Below are positions 49,713 to 58,702 of a DNA stretch of 64,000 bases, piece after piece. Each line of letters opens with the position of its first letter. Position 1 is the first letter of the stretch. Both the position numbers and the translations under genes were made by a program. Below the pieces are notes generated by a model. That model was given only the letters and a program-made list of their open reading frames with translations, made no database searches and was not told the DNA's origin. This stretch comes from DAIPKP01 sp964539095. GTDB lineage: Bacteria > Synergistota > Synergistia > Synergistales > Aminiphilaceae. Where the stretch lies: contig CAZIFL010000013.1 of NCBI GenBank assembly GCA_964539095.1, positions 1 through 64,000 on the forward strand, read 5' to 3'.

Positions 49713-50555
49713 TCAGGAAGAGAGTTCTTCTACCAGGACGTCCACCGCATGTACATCCATACCCGTAAAGAACGAGACCGCATTTCGGAGACGTTTCTGA
49801 ATAAGCTTCGCGACCTCTACAAAACTTTGATCCCCGATACGAAGGGTTGCCTTTACTTTGAGAACCAGTGCCTCTTTGTCACGCTTGACCTTGACTTCTT
49901 TCACCGAAACGACCTGAGAGGTGCGTTCGCAGAGAGTGCGCACCATCTCCTCGATAGCTTCAGTCTCTATTTTCACAGTACCCCCGAAGCTGAAGGCAGG
50001 ACGCACCACCGTATGCTCTTCTCCGGCCCCGTCTCGATGGAGAAACCCCCAAAAGATACGCACAATCTTTCCCGCAAAGTTCCGGCGCACCTGTGAGCGC
50101 TCCACGGGAATGACATGTTCCTTACTGAGTTTCCGGCGTTTTCGGGCGTCTTCGATCTCCTGAGGTTTCGCTACATCTTCGATACGAATAATCCTCCCCG
50201 GCTCTGGAAGCTCCAGGCGAAGGGCAATCTTGCGGGCCATCCCCTCGGAGGTGGCAAGAATGAGAATCCTCCCCGACTCCAGGGTATCGAGGATCTTACG
50301 CACTTCCTCTCGGTGATCCTCATGAAAAAAGAGAGCCCTCCGGATGGCACTTACCTGATTGCGTTCTGCCTTAGCACTCTGCCCCGCCTGGATATATCCT
50401 TTGCTCACCAGAAGTCCGTCATCAATAAAATAGTCTGCCTTTATCTCCCGAGCGATGGCCTGAGCCCGCTGGCTTTTTCCTGTGCCTGCGGTGCCAACAA
50501 AGGCCACAACTTCGATCTCTCGCGAGGCGAGAGGAGGGGGGGTTTTGTCATCCAA
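49713..50555 (-). CDS. P-loop kinase-like protein fused to an Asp23-like domain
   Basis: A 280-residue two-domain protein. Residues 14-130 look like a P-loop nucleotide-binding domain: VVAFVGTAGTGKSQRAQAIA near residue 20, KADYFIDDGLLVSKGYI, ILDTLESGRILILATS. The last 105 residues (FSFGGTVKIETEAIEEMVRT to the end) resemble the Asp23/Gls24 family, which in Gram-positives works at the membrane in envelope stress; no membrane segment is seen here. I cannot name the substrate; the P-loop half recalls 2-phosphoglycerate-kinase-type proteins only loosely. It starts 7 bases after the hisC stop, so it is likely in the murA-hisC operon. Confidence 0.65.
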   Translation of the reverse strand: MDDKTPPPLASREIEVVAFVGTAGTGKSQRAQAIAREIKADYFIDDGLLVSKGYIQAGQSAKAERNQVSAIRRALFFHEDHREEVRKILDTLESGRILILATSEGMARKIALRLELPEPGRIIRIEDVAKPQEIEDARKRRKLSKEHVIPVERSQVRRNFAGKIVRIFWGFLHRDGAGEEHTVVRPAFSFGGTVKIETEAIEEMVRTLCERTSQVVSVKEVKVKRDKEALVLKVKATLRIGDQSFVEVAKLIQKRLRNAVSFFTGMDVHAVDVLVEELSS

Positions 50556-50562
50556 GAGAAAA

Positions 50563-51678
50563 TCACCGTTTTCCTAGTCGCTTCATGGTTTTGCGAAGGC
50601 CAAGAATGAAGCTTTCGTTGTCCTCGGGAAGTCCCACGGAGACCCGGAGATATCCGGGAATACCGAGATCACTTCCAGGGCGGATGATAATACCTTCATG
50701 AAGAAGCTGCTCCCCTACGAGATCCGCATCGCGCATCTCGAGAAGGAGGAAATTCGTGTGGGTCGGAAAGACCTTGATCCCCATGTCCATAAGCTCCGAA
50801 AGAAGGCGTTCTCTTTCGAGGATCGTCTTTTCTCTAATATCCTCCACATAGCCGCTTTCCTCCAGGAAAGCCGCCGCAGCCGCCTGGGCGATGCTATTCA
50901 CATCAAAGACACGGCGAACCTTGGCGAAGGATTCCACCACGGGCTTGGGAGCAATGGCATATCCCACACGCAGAGAAGCGAGCCCATAGATTTTTGAAAA
51001 CGTACGCAAAATTACCACATGCCCAAGCTGGCGGAAAAGTTCCACTCCCGATGCATACCGGGCATCGGTGACATACTCCGCATACGCCTCATCCACCACA
51101 AGAAGGATATGGCGTTTTTCGAGTTCCCCCGCAAGATTGAGAAGATCCTGCCGTGTAAAGATGGTACCCGTAGGATTATTTGGATTGCATATAATGACAA
51201 TTTTTGTCTTCTCCGAACACGCTTCGAGAAGAGCCTCAGAGGAGGGGTTGATCTTTTCGCTCATGGGAACGGGGACACACGAAGCCCCCGCAGCTCGGGC
51301 GGCGAGGCGGTAGATCGGATAGGTAGGGGCATGAAAGACCACCTCATCCCCCTCATCGATGAGGGCCTGAAAAAGGGCGTAGAGAATACCCTCGGTCCCA
51401 GCGCCTACGACAACTTCGGTCGGGGCCACACCCCACTTTCGGGCGACACCTCGGCGCAGATAATAGGCTCCTGGATCAGGATAGCGGGCCACATCAAGGG
51501 CCGCCTTGTTGATGGCATCATGAACATGTTCAGGAATAGGCCAGGGATTTTCATTGGAGCAGAGGCGTACGATCTTTTTAAGTCCCAGCTCTCTCTGCAC
51601 ATCCGATACGGGTTTTCCCGGCCGGTAAGGATCTATATCCACAAGCGCCTTCCGCACAAGCCCTTCAAGCCACGTCAT
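50563..51678 (-). CDS. hisC: Histidinol-phosphate aminotransferase family protein
   Basis: Fold-type I PLP aminotransferase. The 371 residues show LCSNENPWPIPE at the substrate entry, VVVGAGTEGILYALFQAL, ICNPNNPTGTIF, VVDEAYAEY and the PLP-Lys region TFSKIYGLASLRVGY. This is the HisC subgroup, but no other histidine genes are nearby, so it may also act on aromatic amino acids. It begins three bases after the murA stop. Confidence 0.85.
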   Translation of the reverse strand: MTWLEGLVRKALVDIDPYRPGKPVSDVQRELGLKKIVRLCSNENPWPIPEHVHDAINKAALDVARYPDPGAYYLRRGVARKWGVAPTEVVVGAGTEGILYALFQALIDEGDEVVFHAPTYPIYRLAARAAGASCVPVPMSEKINPSSEALLEACSEKTKIVIICNPNNPTGTIFTRQDLLNLAGELEKRHILLVVDEAYAEYVTDARYASGVELFRQLGHVVILRTFSKIYGLASLRVGYAIAPKPVVESFAKVRRVFDVNSIAQAAAAAFLEESGYVEDIREKTILERERLLSELMDMGIKVFPTHTNFLLLEMRDADLVGEQLLHEGIIIRPGSDLGIPGYLRVSVGLPEDNESFILGLRKTMKRLGKR

Positions 51679-51681
51679 CTC

Positions 51682-53001
51682 TTATTCCTCCTCCGAATGG
51701 TTCTTCAAGCACGGGAGCGGCGGATCATCCGGGAGCATCTTCACCCGAGCCCCGAGAGAAGCGAGCTTTTCCTCCAGGCTCTCGTAACCCCGGTGCACAT
51801 GCCCCATGTTGAGAATACGGGTATCCTCCTTCGCAGCAAGTCCCGCAAGTACCAGGGCCGCCCCGGCCCGGAGATCCGTAGCCACCACATCCGCCCCCTT
51901 CAAAAAGGGGACACCTGTAATAACCACCGCATTCCCCTGCATGCGTATATCCGCCCCCATCTTCTGAAGTTCGTTGATGTGAAGAAAGCGGGATTCGAAA
52001 ACACCGTCCTGGATAACGCTGGTACCCTCCGCAAGGGAGAGAAGTGCCGTCATCTGGGGCTGTAAATCCGTAGGGAATCCAGGATAGGGAAGAGCCTTGA
52101 GGGAGATGCCGCGCCCTCTCTGCTGAGCAGGAACGGTAATGGATGTACCCTCCACCAGCACCTCAAGCTCCATCTCTTCGAGTTTTGCCACCAAGGCATC
52201 CATATGCTCGGGGACCACGTCGCATACCGTTACGGAGCCCCCGGTCATGATCCCCGCAAGAAGATAGGTACATGCCTCTATACGGTCAGGAATAACCGAA
52301 ACGGAGTTTCCCCGAAGCCGATCCTTGCCGACGACGTGGATTGTCCCCGTTCCTTCTCCCCGGATATCCGCACCCATGGCGCGAAGAACCTCTGCCAGAT
52401 TGGTGATTTCCGGTTCCCGAGCGGCATTCTCAATAAGAGACTCCCCCCGGGCAAGGGCTGCGGCCATCATGAGGTTTTCCGTAGCACCCACAGAGGGAAA
52501 ATCCAGATATATACGGCATCCTCGAAGCTCTTTGGCGGTAGCCACCACAGCTCCGTGTTCAAGAGAGATCTCCGCCCCCATCTTTGCAAGCCCCTTGAGG
52601 TGCAGGTCGATAGGACGGCTTCCGATGGCACATCCTCCGGGGAGAGGAAGCTTCGCCTTGCCGCACCTGGAGAGAAGAGGCCCCAATACAAGAGAAGAGG
52701 CTCTCATGAGCCGCACAAGACGCTCCGGGGTCTCCCAGGAGAGTTCCGAAGGAGGAGTAAGAGAAAGGACATCTCCCCGGCTCTCCACACGCACCCCGAG
52801 AGATTCAAGGAGCTTGCGCATCACCTTCATATCGTCTAGTTGAGGAACCCTCCGTACCTGAAGCGTCTCCTCTGAAAGCAAAAGAGACGCCGCCAGAATC
52901 GGAAGAGCGGCATTCTTGGCACCCTGGGCACGAACTGTTCCAGAGAGGGGGCACCCCCCTTTAATACTCATTTGACTCATTTGAGCGGAATCTTTCTTCA
53001 C
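51682..53001 (-). CDS. murA: UDP-N-acetylglucosamine 1-carboxyvinyltransferase
   Basis: First committed step of peptidoglycan synthesis, adding enolpyruvate to UDP-GlcNAc. The 439 residues have SGTVRAQGAKNAALPILAAS at the start, the catalytic Cys loop in LPGGCAIGSRPIDLHL near residue 115, and ALPYPGFPTDLQPQM. The Cys is the one attacked by fosfomycin in sensitive enzymes. GTG 53001 with AGGAGG seven bases upstream is preferred; ATGs a few codons in are alternatives. Confidence 0.95.
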   Translation of the reverse strand: MKKDSAQMSQMSIKGGCPLSGTVRAQGAKNAALPILAASLLLSEETLQVRRVPQLDDMKVMRKLLESLGVRVESRGDVLSLTPPSELSWETPERLVRLMRASSLVLGPLLSRCGKAKLPLPGGCAIGSRPIDLHLKGLAKMGAEISLEHGAVVATAKELRGCRIYLDFPSVGATENLMMAAALARGESLIENAAREPEITNLAEVLRAMGADIRGEGTGTIHVVGKDRLRGNSVSVIPDRIEACTYLLAGIMTGGSVTVCDVVPEHMDALVAKLEEMELEVLVEGTSITVPAQQRGRGISLKALPYPGFPTDLQPQMTALLSLAEGTSVIQDGVFESRFLHINELQKMGADIRMQGNAVVITGVPFLKGADVVATDLRAGAALVLAGLAAKEDTRILNMGHVHRGYESLEEKLASLGARVKMLPDDPPLPCLKNHSEEE

Positions 53002-53082
53002 GAAAAAACCTCCTGCGCACTTCAAACGACCGCCCAGGCTTTCCCAAAAAAACTTCTCGGGAGCCCAAGGCACACGCTTTCA

Positions 53083-54024
53083 CTATACACTTTTAGCATA
53101 AAGCCAGAAAAGCCCTGAAAAAACGAGTATCCCGTGTATCGGGAGAAGAATCCCCAAAACCTGAAACAAAGAAAACCCCCGATCGTAAAGAGCGTAATGA
53201 AAATGCCCCCGATCGGGCATAAAGGGGGATCTCTTCTGCAAAAGTCTCCTGCAGACAGACCAGAGTGTGTCAAAAACAGGAAGCCCCCCAATAAGGAAAA
53301 GCACCACAAACACCTCTGGAAGCGACATCTCTGCAAGTGTTGCCATCATCCCCGAGTAGTAGAGAATAAGAGCCGCCCAGAGAAATCCCAGAAGCGTGCT
53401 CCCTCCGTCCCCGAGAAACGTTTGGGCCCGGGGGAAATTCCAGAGCAAAACCCCGAGACACATCCCGAGAAGATACCACCACACCCCAAGGGGGATAAAA
53501 TAAAAAGCGATTAAAAAATTAATTCCTCCGAGAGAAAGACAGAGGCCGTTGATGCCGTCAATGTTATTATACGCACTTGTGCAACCCGCCAGCCATAATA
53601 TCATGATCGGGCCCAAAAAAAAGGAAAAATCCTGGGTATACACGATAAAAAAGGAAGCAAAAAGATGTACCCCCAGCCGCAGAAGAGGCGGCATGGGGAA
53701 GATACTGTCTCCATACCCTACCACAAAGATCATGGTGGCTCCGCTGAGCAACAGTACGTCGAAGAAGGTACATTCGCTGCGAAGAAGCATGTAGAGCACC
53801 AGTGCCCCCCAGAGAGCAAGGCCTCCCCCCTTCGGCGTAGGAGCTGCATGCTTCTTCCGCCCCCCGGGATTATCCACAATCTGATAGAGGTAGGAGAGAT
53901 GAATAGAGAGAGGGGTAAGAAGAAAGCTTGCTCCAAACCCCCCGCAAACCATCAGAAAGGGTATCAGGTATCTCTGGAATTGCGTAGAGGAGAAGAAAGA
54001 AAAAAGGTCTCGTAGCAGCATCAT
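53083..54024 (-). CDS. WecA/MraY-type polyprenyl-phosphate sugar-phosphate transferase (divergent)
   Basis: Multi-membrane-spanning transferase that loads a sugar-1-phosphate onto undecaprenyl phosphate. About nine hydrophobic segments in 313 residues. Family marks: HAAPTPKGGGLALWG near residue 60, NNIDGINGLCLSLGG, WNFPRAQTFLGDGGSTLLGF and DRGHFHYALYDRG. It departs from the family at key spots: the paired Asp motif (GxxDD) reads GYGDS, DGxDGL reads DGINGL, and HxHH reads HFHY. It is more like WecA/TagO than MraY. ATG 54024 comes directly after the rpiB-upp stop. Confidence 0.75.
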   Translation of the reverse strand: MMLLRDLFSFFSSTQFQRYLIPFLMVCGGFGASFLLTPLSIHLSYLYQIVDNPGGRKKHAAPTPKGGGLALWGALVLYMLLRSECTFFDVLLLSGATMIFVVGYGDSIFPMPPLLRLGVHLFASFFIVYTQDFSFFLGPIMILWLAGCTSAYNNIDGINGLCLSLGGINFLIAFYFIPLGVWWYLLGMCLGVLLWNFPRAQTFLGDGGSTLLGFLWAALILYYSGMMATLAEMSLPEVFVVLFLIGGLPVFDTLWSVCRRLLQKRSPFMPDRGHFHYALYDRGFSLFQVLGILLPIHGILVFSGLFWLYAKSV

Positions 54025-55122
54025 CTATTTTGTGCCGAAAAGCCTATCCCCCGCATCTCCCAGACCGGGCATGATGTAGCCATGGTCATTGAGACAACGG
54101 TCAAGGGCAGCCGTAAAAATAGGGACGTCCTCATGAGACTGCCGGACCCGGGCCACTCCTTCGGGGGCAGCGATAAGACATACCAGGGTAATATTCCGGG
54201 CCCCCTTCTGCTTGATGAGGTCGATGGCGGCAGCAGCGGAACCTCCCGTAGCGAGCATGGGGTCGACGAGAAAGATGTCTCGTTCTCCGAGATCCCCCGG
54301 GAGCTTGCAGTAATATTCTACAGGTTCGAGAGTCTCCGGATCGCGGTAGAGGCCGATATGACCGACCTTGGCGTTGGGGACAAGCCGTAGAATCCCCTCC
54401 ACCATGCCGAGCCCCGCCCGCAGTACCGGCACAATGGCGAGCTTCTTCCCGGCGATGGATTTTACGCTGGTTTTTTCCAGAGGAGTCTGTACCTCAACAT
54501 CCTCCAAGGGAAGATTTCGGGTAACCTCATAGATCATAAGCCCTGCAATCTCCTGCACAAGCTCGCGAAATTCCTTTACGGTGGTATTCACATCGCGGAT
54601 AATCCCCACCTTATGCTGCACCAGGGGATGATCCACCACGTAACACCCCGGTAGGCTCTCGGGAGAGATACCGTAAAAGAGACGGTTCTCCTCCTCTTCG
54701 ATGAGGTGCACTCTGCGGTAATGACGCCCCTCTTCGAAAGGTGTTTCCATCCAGACACGAAGAATCTCTGTCGTCTCTTCCCAGGAGGAGACCCGGCCTC
54801 CGAGAACGAGGACATTTGCATTGTTATGCCGACGGCTCAGCTCCGCATCCTCGGAGCTACGGCAGAGGGCCGCGTAGACCCGGGGGATCTTGTTCGCCCC
54901 GATGGACATGCCGATGCCGCTTCCGCAAACAAGAATACCTCGATCAGCCCTCTTTTCCGACACATCCCGCCCGACGGAAAAGGCAGCTTTGGGATAGTCG
55001 TAGGCAACACTCTCGTGTTCCGCTCCGTGGGTAATCACGTCGTGCCCCTGTTCCTTAAGCCAGGAACGCACCTGCTCCCGCAAGGGATATCCGGCATGAT
55101 CAGAGCCAATAGAGATTCTCAT
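54025..55122 (-). CDS. Fusion of ribose-5-phosphate isomerase B and uracil phosphoribosyltransferase
   Basis: A 365-residue bifunctional protein. Residues 1-150 are RpiB: MRISIGSDHAGYPLREQV, VCGSGIGMSIGANK, RRHNNANVLVLGGR. Residues about 155-365 are a full-length UPRTase: HPLVQHKVGIIRD, VPVLRAGLGMVEG, the PRPP loop LVDPMLATGGSAAAAID and the uracil site GYIMPGLGDAGDRLFG. RpiB interconverts ribulose- and ribose-5-phosphate; UPRTase makes UMP from uracil and PRPP, itself made from ribose-5-phosphate. In Firmicutes the two genes lie near each other (rpiB-glyA-upp), so this looks like a fusion of neighbours. ATG 55122 follows AGGAGG. No frameshift is needed to read through both. Confidence 0.9.
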   Translation of the reverse strand: MRISIGSDHAGYPLREQVRSWLKEQGHDVITHGAEHESVAYDYPKAAFSVGRDVSEKRADRGILVCGSGIGMSIGANKIPRVYAALCRSSEDAELSRRHNNANVLVLGGRVSSWEETTEILRVWMETPFEEGRHYRRVHLIEEEENRLFYGISPESLPGCYVVDHPLVQHKVGIIRDVNTTVKEFRELVQEIAGLMIYEVTRNLPLEDVEVQTPLEKTSVKSIAGKKLAIVPVLRAGLGMVEGILRLVPNAKVGHIGLYRDPETLEPVEYYCKLPGDLGERDIFLVDPMLATGGSAAAAIDLIKQKGARNITLVCLIAAPEGVARVRQSHEDVPIFTAALDRCLNDHGYIMPGLGDAGDRLFGTK

Positions 55123-55220
55123 GTACATCCTCCTCGACAAGCTAGATAAAAAAACCTTTCCATTCCCCGAAAAGCCCGGGGACTTCTCCCGCAAGCGCTC
55201 CTATTCTATCAGAGTTACCG

Positions 55221-57128
55221 TCAATCTTGTTGGGGAACCGCCTCCATGGAAGAATCCTCAAGCCCCGCAGGCCAGAAGGGCATCCAGTCGAGGAAACTGT
55301 AGTAGCTGGTTTCAAGGAAAAGAGTAAAAAAAGATCTGCTGGGATAGCCGGAAGGGTAGATATCCGGATTGAGCGGAAAAAAGAAAACATACGAAAGAGA
55401 CTTTTCCAGAGGGGGCTCCTCGGAGAGCAGGGCTCTTTCATCTCCTCCGGTAAGGCGGACTATGCGGGCAAGGGAGGGAGGCGGTGCCGCAGCAGAGCGC
55501 ACCAGAGAGACAGGAATGCCGTTAAAGAGAGCATACCCCAAAAGCCGCTTCTGCTCTGCAAAGGAGAGGGGGATATCCGGATCCAGAAGGATTTTTCCGG
55601 GAATCCCCTTTTCGTTCTGGGCTATCCGGGCGAGACCGTCGAAAAAGCTTCCCGGCACAACTCCGAGAGATATGCCATCCCACTGTGAGGGGACGATGCT
55701 CCCCTTGTGGGCGTAGAGGGAGTAGCGCCCCGTAGAGACAGCTCTCTCCACACGCCCCTCCAGCCCCGCATCCATCCAGATCGCTACAGCGTAGCTCTCT
55801 TTAAAGATGCTGGAGTTCCCGGAAAAGAGATGCGCCACGGGATGGCCGAGCCCTCCCTGAAACCGTGCGGTTCCAAGACCTCCGAGGGCATTGTATTCGG
55901 GAAACTGAAGCCAGAAAAAGGAAATATCAAAATCTTCTGGAAGGCGCATGGAGGCAAACCAAAGTGCCTCTCCGGAGACGTGTGAAAAGACGAGATTCAT
56001 ACCTCGCGGTGCAAAACTCCAGGCACCGGGGAGAGAGGCGATACCCCGAAACTCCCCCTCAGGATTCTGCAGAAAGAGATCCCCCTTTTCGTTGAGAACC
56101 CCTAAACTCCCCCAAGCTGTCCAGCCCACATCGATGGGAGCCGAAAAGGGTTCCTCCTTGAGGAGAGCCCCTTCCTCCGCCTGAAGAAGAAAAAGGCGAT
56201 CCCCTCCCCCATCCGCTACAGCGAGAAGCGTGCCGCAGAGATCAAGGGCCTCGGGGGCAAAATCCACGGGATTGCCCCGGGGGCGCCACTCCCAGAGAGG
56301 GGTGAGTTCCGGATAGGATACCGAGAGAAGACGCCGACCTCCCCAGTCGGCAAAGATCAGCCGGGAATCGGAAAGGAGCACCCCATCCTTGATAAAGACC
56401 TTTCCCAAAGATCCAATAAGACGTTCTTCCTGCGTTTCCAGATCTATCTGCCGGAGTTCCCCCTCCTGGGAGCAAACAAGCATCTCCTTGCCCAGAAGAG
56501 AGAGAACCCGCACCGGTGACGGGGTTCCAAAGACCTTTCCCTCATACGGATTTTCAAGATCCAGGACGTACAGCCGATTTCCCAGAGTATCAGGGAGAAA
56601 GAGGAGATCCCCGAAGATCTCGATCTTGCCAACCCCCGCAAGATTTTTGCGCAGAAGAGGGGTTAAACCGAAGAGGCTCTTGAGAGGCATCCTTTCAAGG
56701 GCATATCGCTCCTCGTGCAGACTCCCCCGGAGAGCATTTTCGGTGAAGCGATCAAGATCCTGCAGATTCTCCCGGATTCTTCGGGGGAGAGGCTCAAGAG
56801 GACGAACTTCCAGATAGTGGACCATCTCCTTGAGGGCTTCCGCAAAGTCTCCGGCTCTGCGCAACACCAGAGAACGCACGAGATAGTAGTCGATAAGATA
56901 GGTGTTTTTTTCGATAGCCCGATCAAGATAGGCGAGGGCCTCGGGGAAACGGTTCTTTGCGTACATCTCATAGGCCTGAAAGAGATACCGCTGAGCCCCG
57001 ATCCGATTTGCCGGGGGGAGAGCAAGCTCCTGAGCCCATGCAAATTGCGCAAGTCCGAAAAAGAGCGTGCAGAGAACAAGAAGCCTCAATATACGCACAA
57101 CAATCCCGATCCTTTCCGTCGTAACCAT
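55221..57128 (-). CDS. Secreted TPR and beta-propeller protein
   Basis: A large exported protein with a signal peptide (hydrophobic LRLLVLCTLFFGLAQFAWA, likely cut before QELALPP). Residues about 40-120 hold tetratricopeptide-like helices (AYEMYAKNRFPEALAYLDRAIEKN, RRAGDFAEALKEMVHYLEVRP). A propeller-like region follows with repeated short strands (LPDTLGNRLYVLDLENPYEG, VADGGGDRLFLLQ). The C-terminal 180 residues look unrelated to either. No enzymatic motif is seen; a periplasmic scaffold is plausible. The start is uncertain: ATG 57128 or GTG 57098, both with weak ribosome sites. It lies 20 bases after a tiny membrane protein gene. Confidence 0.65.
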   Translation of the reverse strand: MVTTERIGIVVRILRLLVLCTLFFGLAQFAWAQELALPPANRIGAQRYLFQAYEMYAKNRFPEALAYLDRAIEKNTYLIDYYLVRSLVLRRAGDFAEALKEMVHYLEVRPLEPLPRRIRENLQDLDRFTENALRGSLHEERYALERMPLKSLFGLTPLLRKNLAGVGKIEIFGDLLFLPDTLGNRLYVLDLENPYEGKVFGTPSPVRVLSLLGKEMLVCSQEGELRQIDLETQEERLIGSLGKVFIKDGVLLSDSRLIFADWGGRRLLSVSYPELTPLWEWRPRGNPVDFAPEALDLCGTLLAVADGGGDRLFLLQAEEGALLKEEPFSAPIDVGWTAWGSLGVLNEKGDLFLQNPEGEFRGIASLPGAWSFAPRGMNLVFSHVSGEALWFASMRLPEDFDISFFWLQFPEYNALGGLGTARFQGGLGHPVAHLFSGNSSIFKESYAVAIWMDAGLEGRVERAVSTGRYSLYAHKGSIVPSQWDGISLGVVPGSFFDGLARIAQNEKGIPGKILLDPDIPLSFAEQKRLLGYALFNGIPVSLVRSAAAPPPSLARIVRLTGGDERALLSEEPPLEKSLSYVFFFPLNPDIYPSGYPSRSFFTLFLETSYYSFLDWMPFWPAGLEDSSMEAVPQQD

Positions 57129-57147
57129 AATGACAACCAAAACGGCT

Positions 57148-57357
57148 CTAAAAAAGTATGTTTTTTCCTGCAAATGAATAGAAGCCAAGGACGATGGATC
57201 CGGTAAAGAGAAAGCCGAGAAGCATGCGAAGATAGATCACCCAGGCTTCGTTTCCGGGCCATTTGCCGGAAGTAATGTTATTTACCATCCGCGCTACCGC
57301 GAGGGAGAGAAGAAAAAGCCCAAGAGCCACCAGAGCCTGAATATTTACAGCAGGCAT
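57148..57357 (-). CDS. Small two-helix membrane protein
   Basis: A 69-residue hypothetical protein with two hydrophobic segments (VALGLFLLSLAVA and MLLGFLFTGSIVLGFYSFA) around a polar stretch. AGGAGG lies seven bases before ATG 57357; the ATG two codons earlier is too close to it. The spacing suggests co-transcription with the secreted protein downstream. Function unknown. Confidence 0.6.
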   Translation of the reverse strand: MPAVNIQALVALGLFLLSLAVARMVNNITSGKWPGNEAWVIYLRMLLGFLFTGSIVLGFYSFAGKNILF

Positions 57358-57425
57358 ATACATTCCTCCTGGAATCGAATAATGGAACCCCTTTATGATA
57401 CCTGAAATTTCTTCAGGAGAAAACG

Positions 57426-57605
57426 CTATTCTTCCTGAGGAGTATGTTTTTCCGCAATGAGATTCACAATGATGTTGTCCATAAAGAGCCGATTGGGATG
57501 GGCATAAAGAATAACAAGATAGACGAGACTCATGGCGAAAAAGACCACCGTCAGGACAATAAGCAGCTGCCTTGCAAGGCCGTTTTTCTCTTTTTTCGAA
57601 AACAT
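57426..57605 (-). CDS. Small single-span membrane protein
   Basis: A 59-residue hypothetical protein with a basic N-terminus (MFSKKEKNGLARQ) and one membrane helix (LLIVLTVVFFAMSLVYLVILYA), ending in a charged tail. GGGAGGTGAGAGG precedes ATG 57605. It is the first gene of the three-gene set leading to the secreted propeller protein. Function unknown. Confidence 0.55.
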   Translation of the reverse strand: MFSKKEKNGLARQLLIVLTVVFFAMSLVYLVILYAHPNRLFMDNIIVNLIAEKHTPQEE

Positions 57606-57672
57606 GGACCTCTCACCTCCCTTTGAGGACACAAAGCTTCCTCTCTTTCCTCTAGGATACTCGAAAAAGGCA

Positions 57673-57700
57673 CAAAAAAAAGGGGGGAGATTCCCCCCTT
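57673..57700 (-). terminator. Terminator of the Gfo/Idh oxidoreductase gene
   Basis: On the minus strand GGGGGGA/TCCCCCC with a 3-nt loop is followed by a run of T, 30 bases after the stop codon. A strong intrinsic terminator. Confidence 0.92.
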
Positions 57701-57730
57701 CGTATCTTTTTTACGAGTCCCTACGCCTTT

Positions 57731-58702
57731 TTATACCACGCACTGCTCTATCACGTTGCTCCGGTTGAGGCTGATCTGACGAAGCACCGCCACCGCCACT
57801 TCAAGAGCGCGTTTGCCATCTCCAATCCCTACAAGAGGCTGCCGCCCCTCCCGGACACAGGAGACAAAGTGCTGCAGCTCAAGCTTGAGAGGCTCTTTCT
57901 TGGGGAAAATGGGCTGTTCCACGATCTCCACCAATCCCTGACCGTTCTCCCTCATACAGCGATGGATGGAGACGTCCTGGGTTTCGTAGTTTACCGCAAT
58001 GGTACGCTCAGCCTCCATAATCTCCAGGCGGCGCAGACGTCTTTGAGAGACGCGGCTTACCAGAATATCCGCAATGGTGCCATCTGCAAACTGAAGATGC
58101 GCCGAAGCGATATCCTCGTGATCCGAACAGACCGAACGCCCCAAAGCAGAGATGTTGACGATCTCCGAGGGGACAAGAGAGAGCACGATATCGATATCGT
58201 GAATCATGAGATCCAGCACCACACCCACATCACTCACCCGGGGAGAGAAAGGCCCCACCCGCCGTGACTGAAGGAGCATCGGTTTGTTGACAATACTCGA
58301 CACATGTTGCACTGCACTGTTGAACCGCTCTACATGCCCCACCTGAAGAAGGAGATTTCTCTTCTCAGCCAGGGTGAGAAGCTCTGCAGCCTCCTCCACG
58401 GTGGAGGTGACAGGTTTCTCGATGAGCACATGGATGCCGTTCTCCAGAGCTATCTTGCTAATGGAAAAGTGCAGGCTGGTGGGCACCACGATGCTCAACG
58501 CATGGGGGTGACATTTATTGATAAACTCCTGAAGATCCGTGAAGTAGGGAACACCCAAGGCGTGGCTCGTCGTCATGGCTCTATCCTCATTGACATCCAC
58601 CACCCCCGCCAGGTGCACCCCGAGTATCTCCGAATACAGCCGAGCATGATGAAACCCCAAATGTCCCACTCCCACGACGCCTACCCGCAACGGCACCACC
58701 AT
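57731..58702 (-). CDS. Gfo/Idh/MocA family oxidoreductase
   Basis: NAD(P)-dependent dehydrogenase of unknown substrate, often a sugar or nucleotide sugar. The 323 residues have the Rossmann motif GVVGVGHLGFHHARLY, the family EKP motif HVLIEKPVTSTVEEA near residue 95, and QVGHVERFNSAV, with the C-terminal sheet domain. The start is uncertain: ATG 58702 has GGGGTG six bases upstream, a GTG two codons earlier is possible. Some relatives act on UDP-GlcNAc for lipid A. It is a single-gene unit with its own terminator. Confidence 0.8.
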   Translation of the reverse strand: MVVPLRVGVVGVGHLGFHHARLYSEILGVHLAGVVDVNEDRAMTTSHALGVPYFTDLQEFINKCHPHALSIVVPTSLHFSISKIALENGIHVLIEKPVTSTVEEAAELLTLAEKRNLLLQVGHVERFNSAVQHVSSIVNKPMLLQSRRVGPFSPRVSDVGVVLDLMIHDIDIVLSLVPSEIVNISALGRSVCSDHEDIASAHLQFADGTIADILVSRVSQRRLRRLEIMEAERTIAVNYETQDVSIHRCMRENGQGLVEIVEQPIFPKKEPLKLELQHFVSCVREGRQPLVGIGDGKRALEVAVAVLRQISLNRSNVIEQCVV

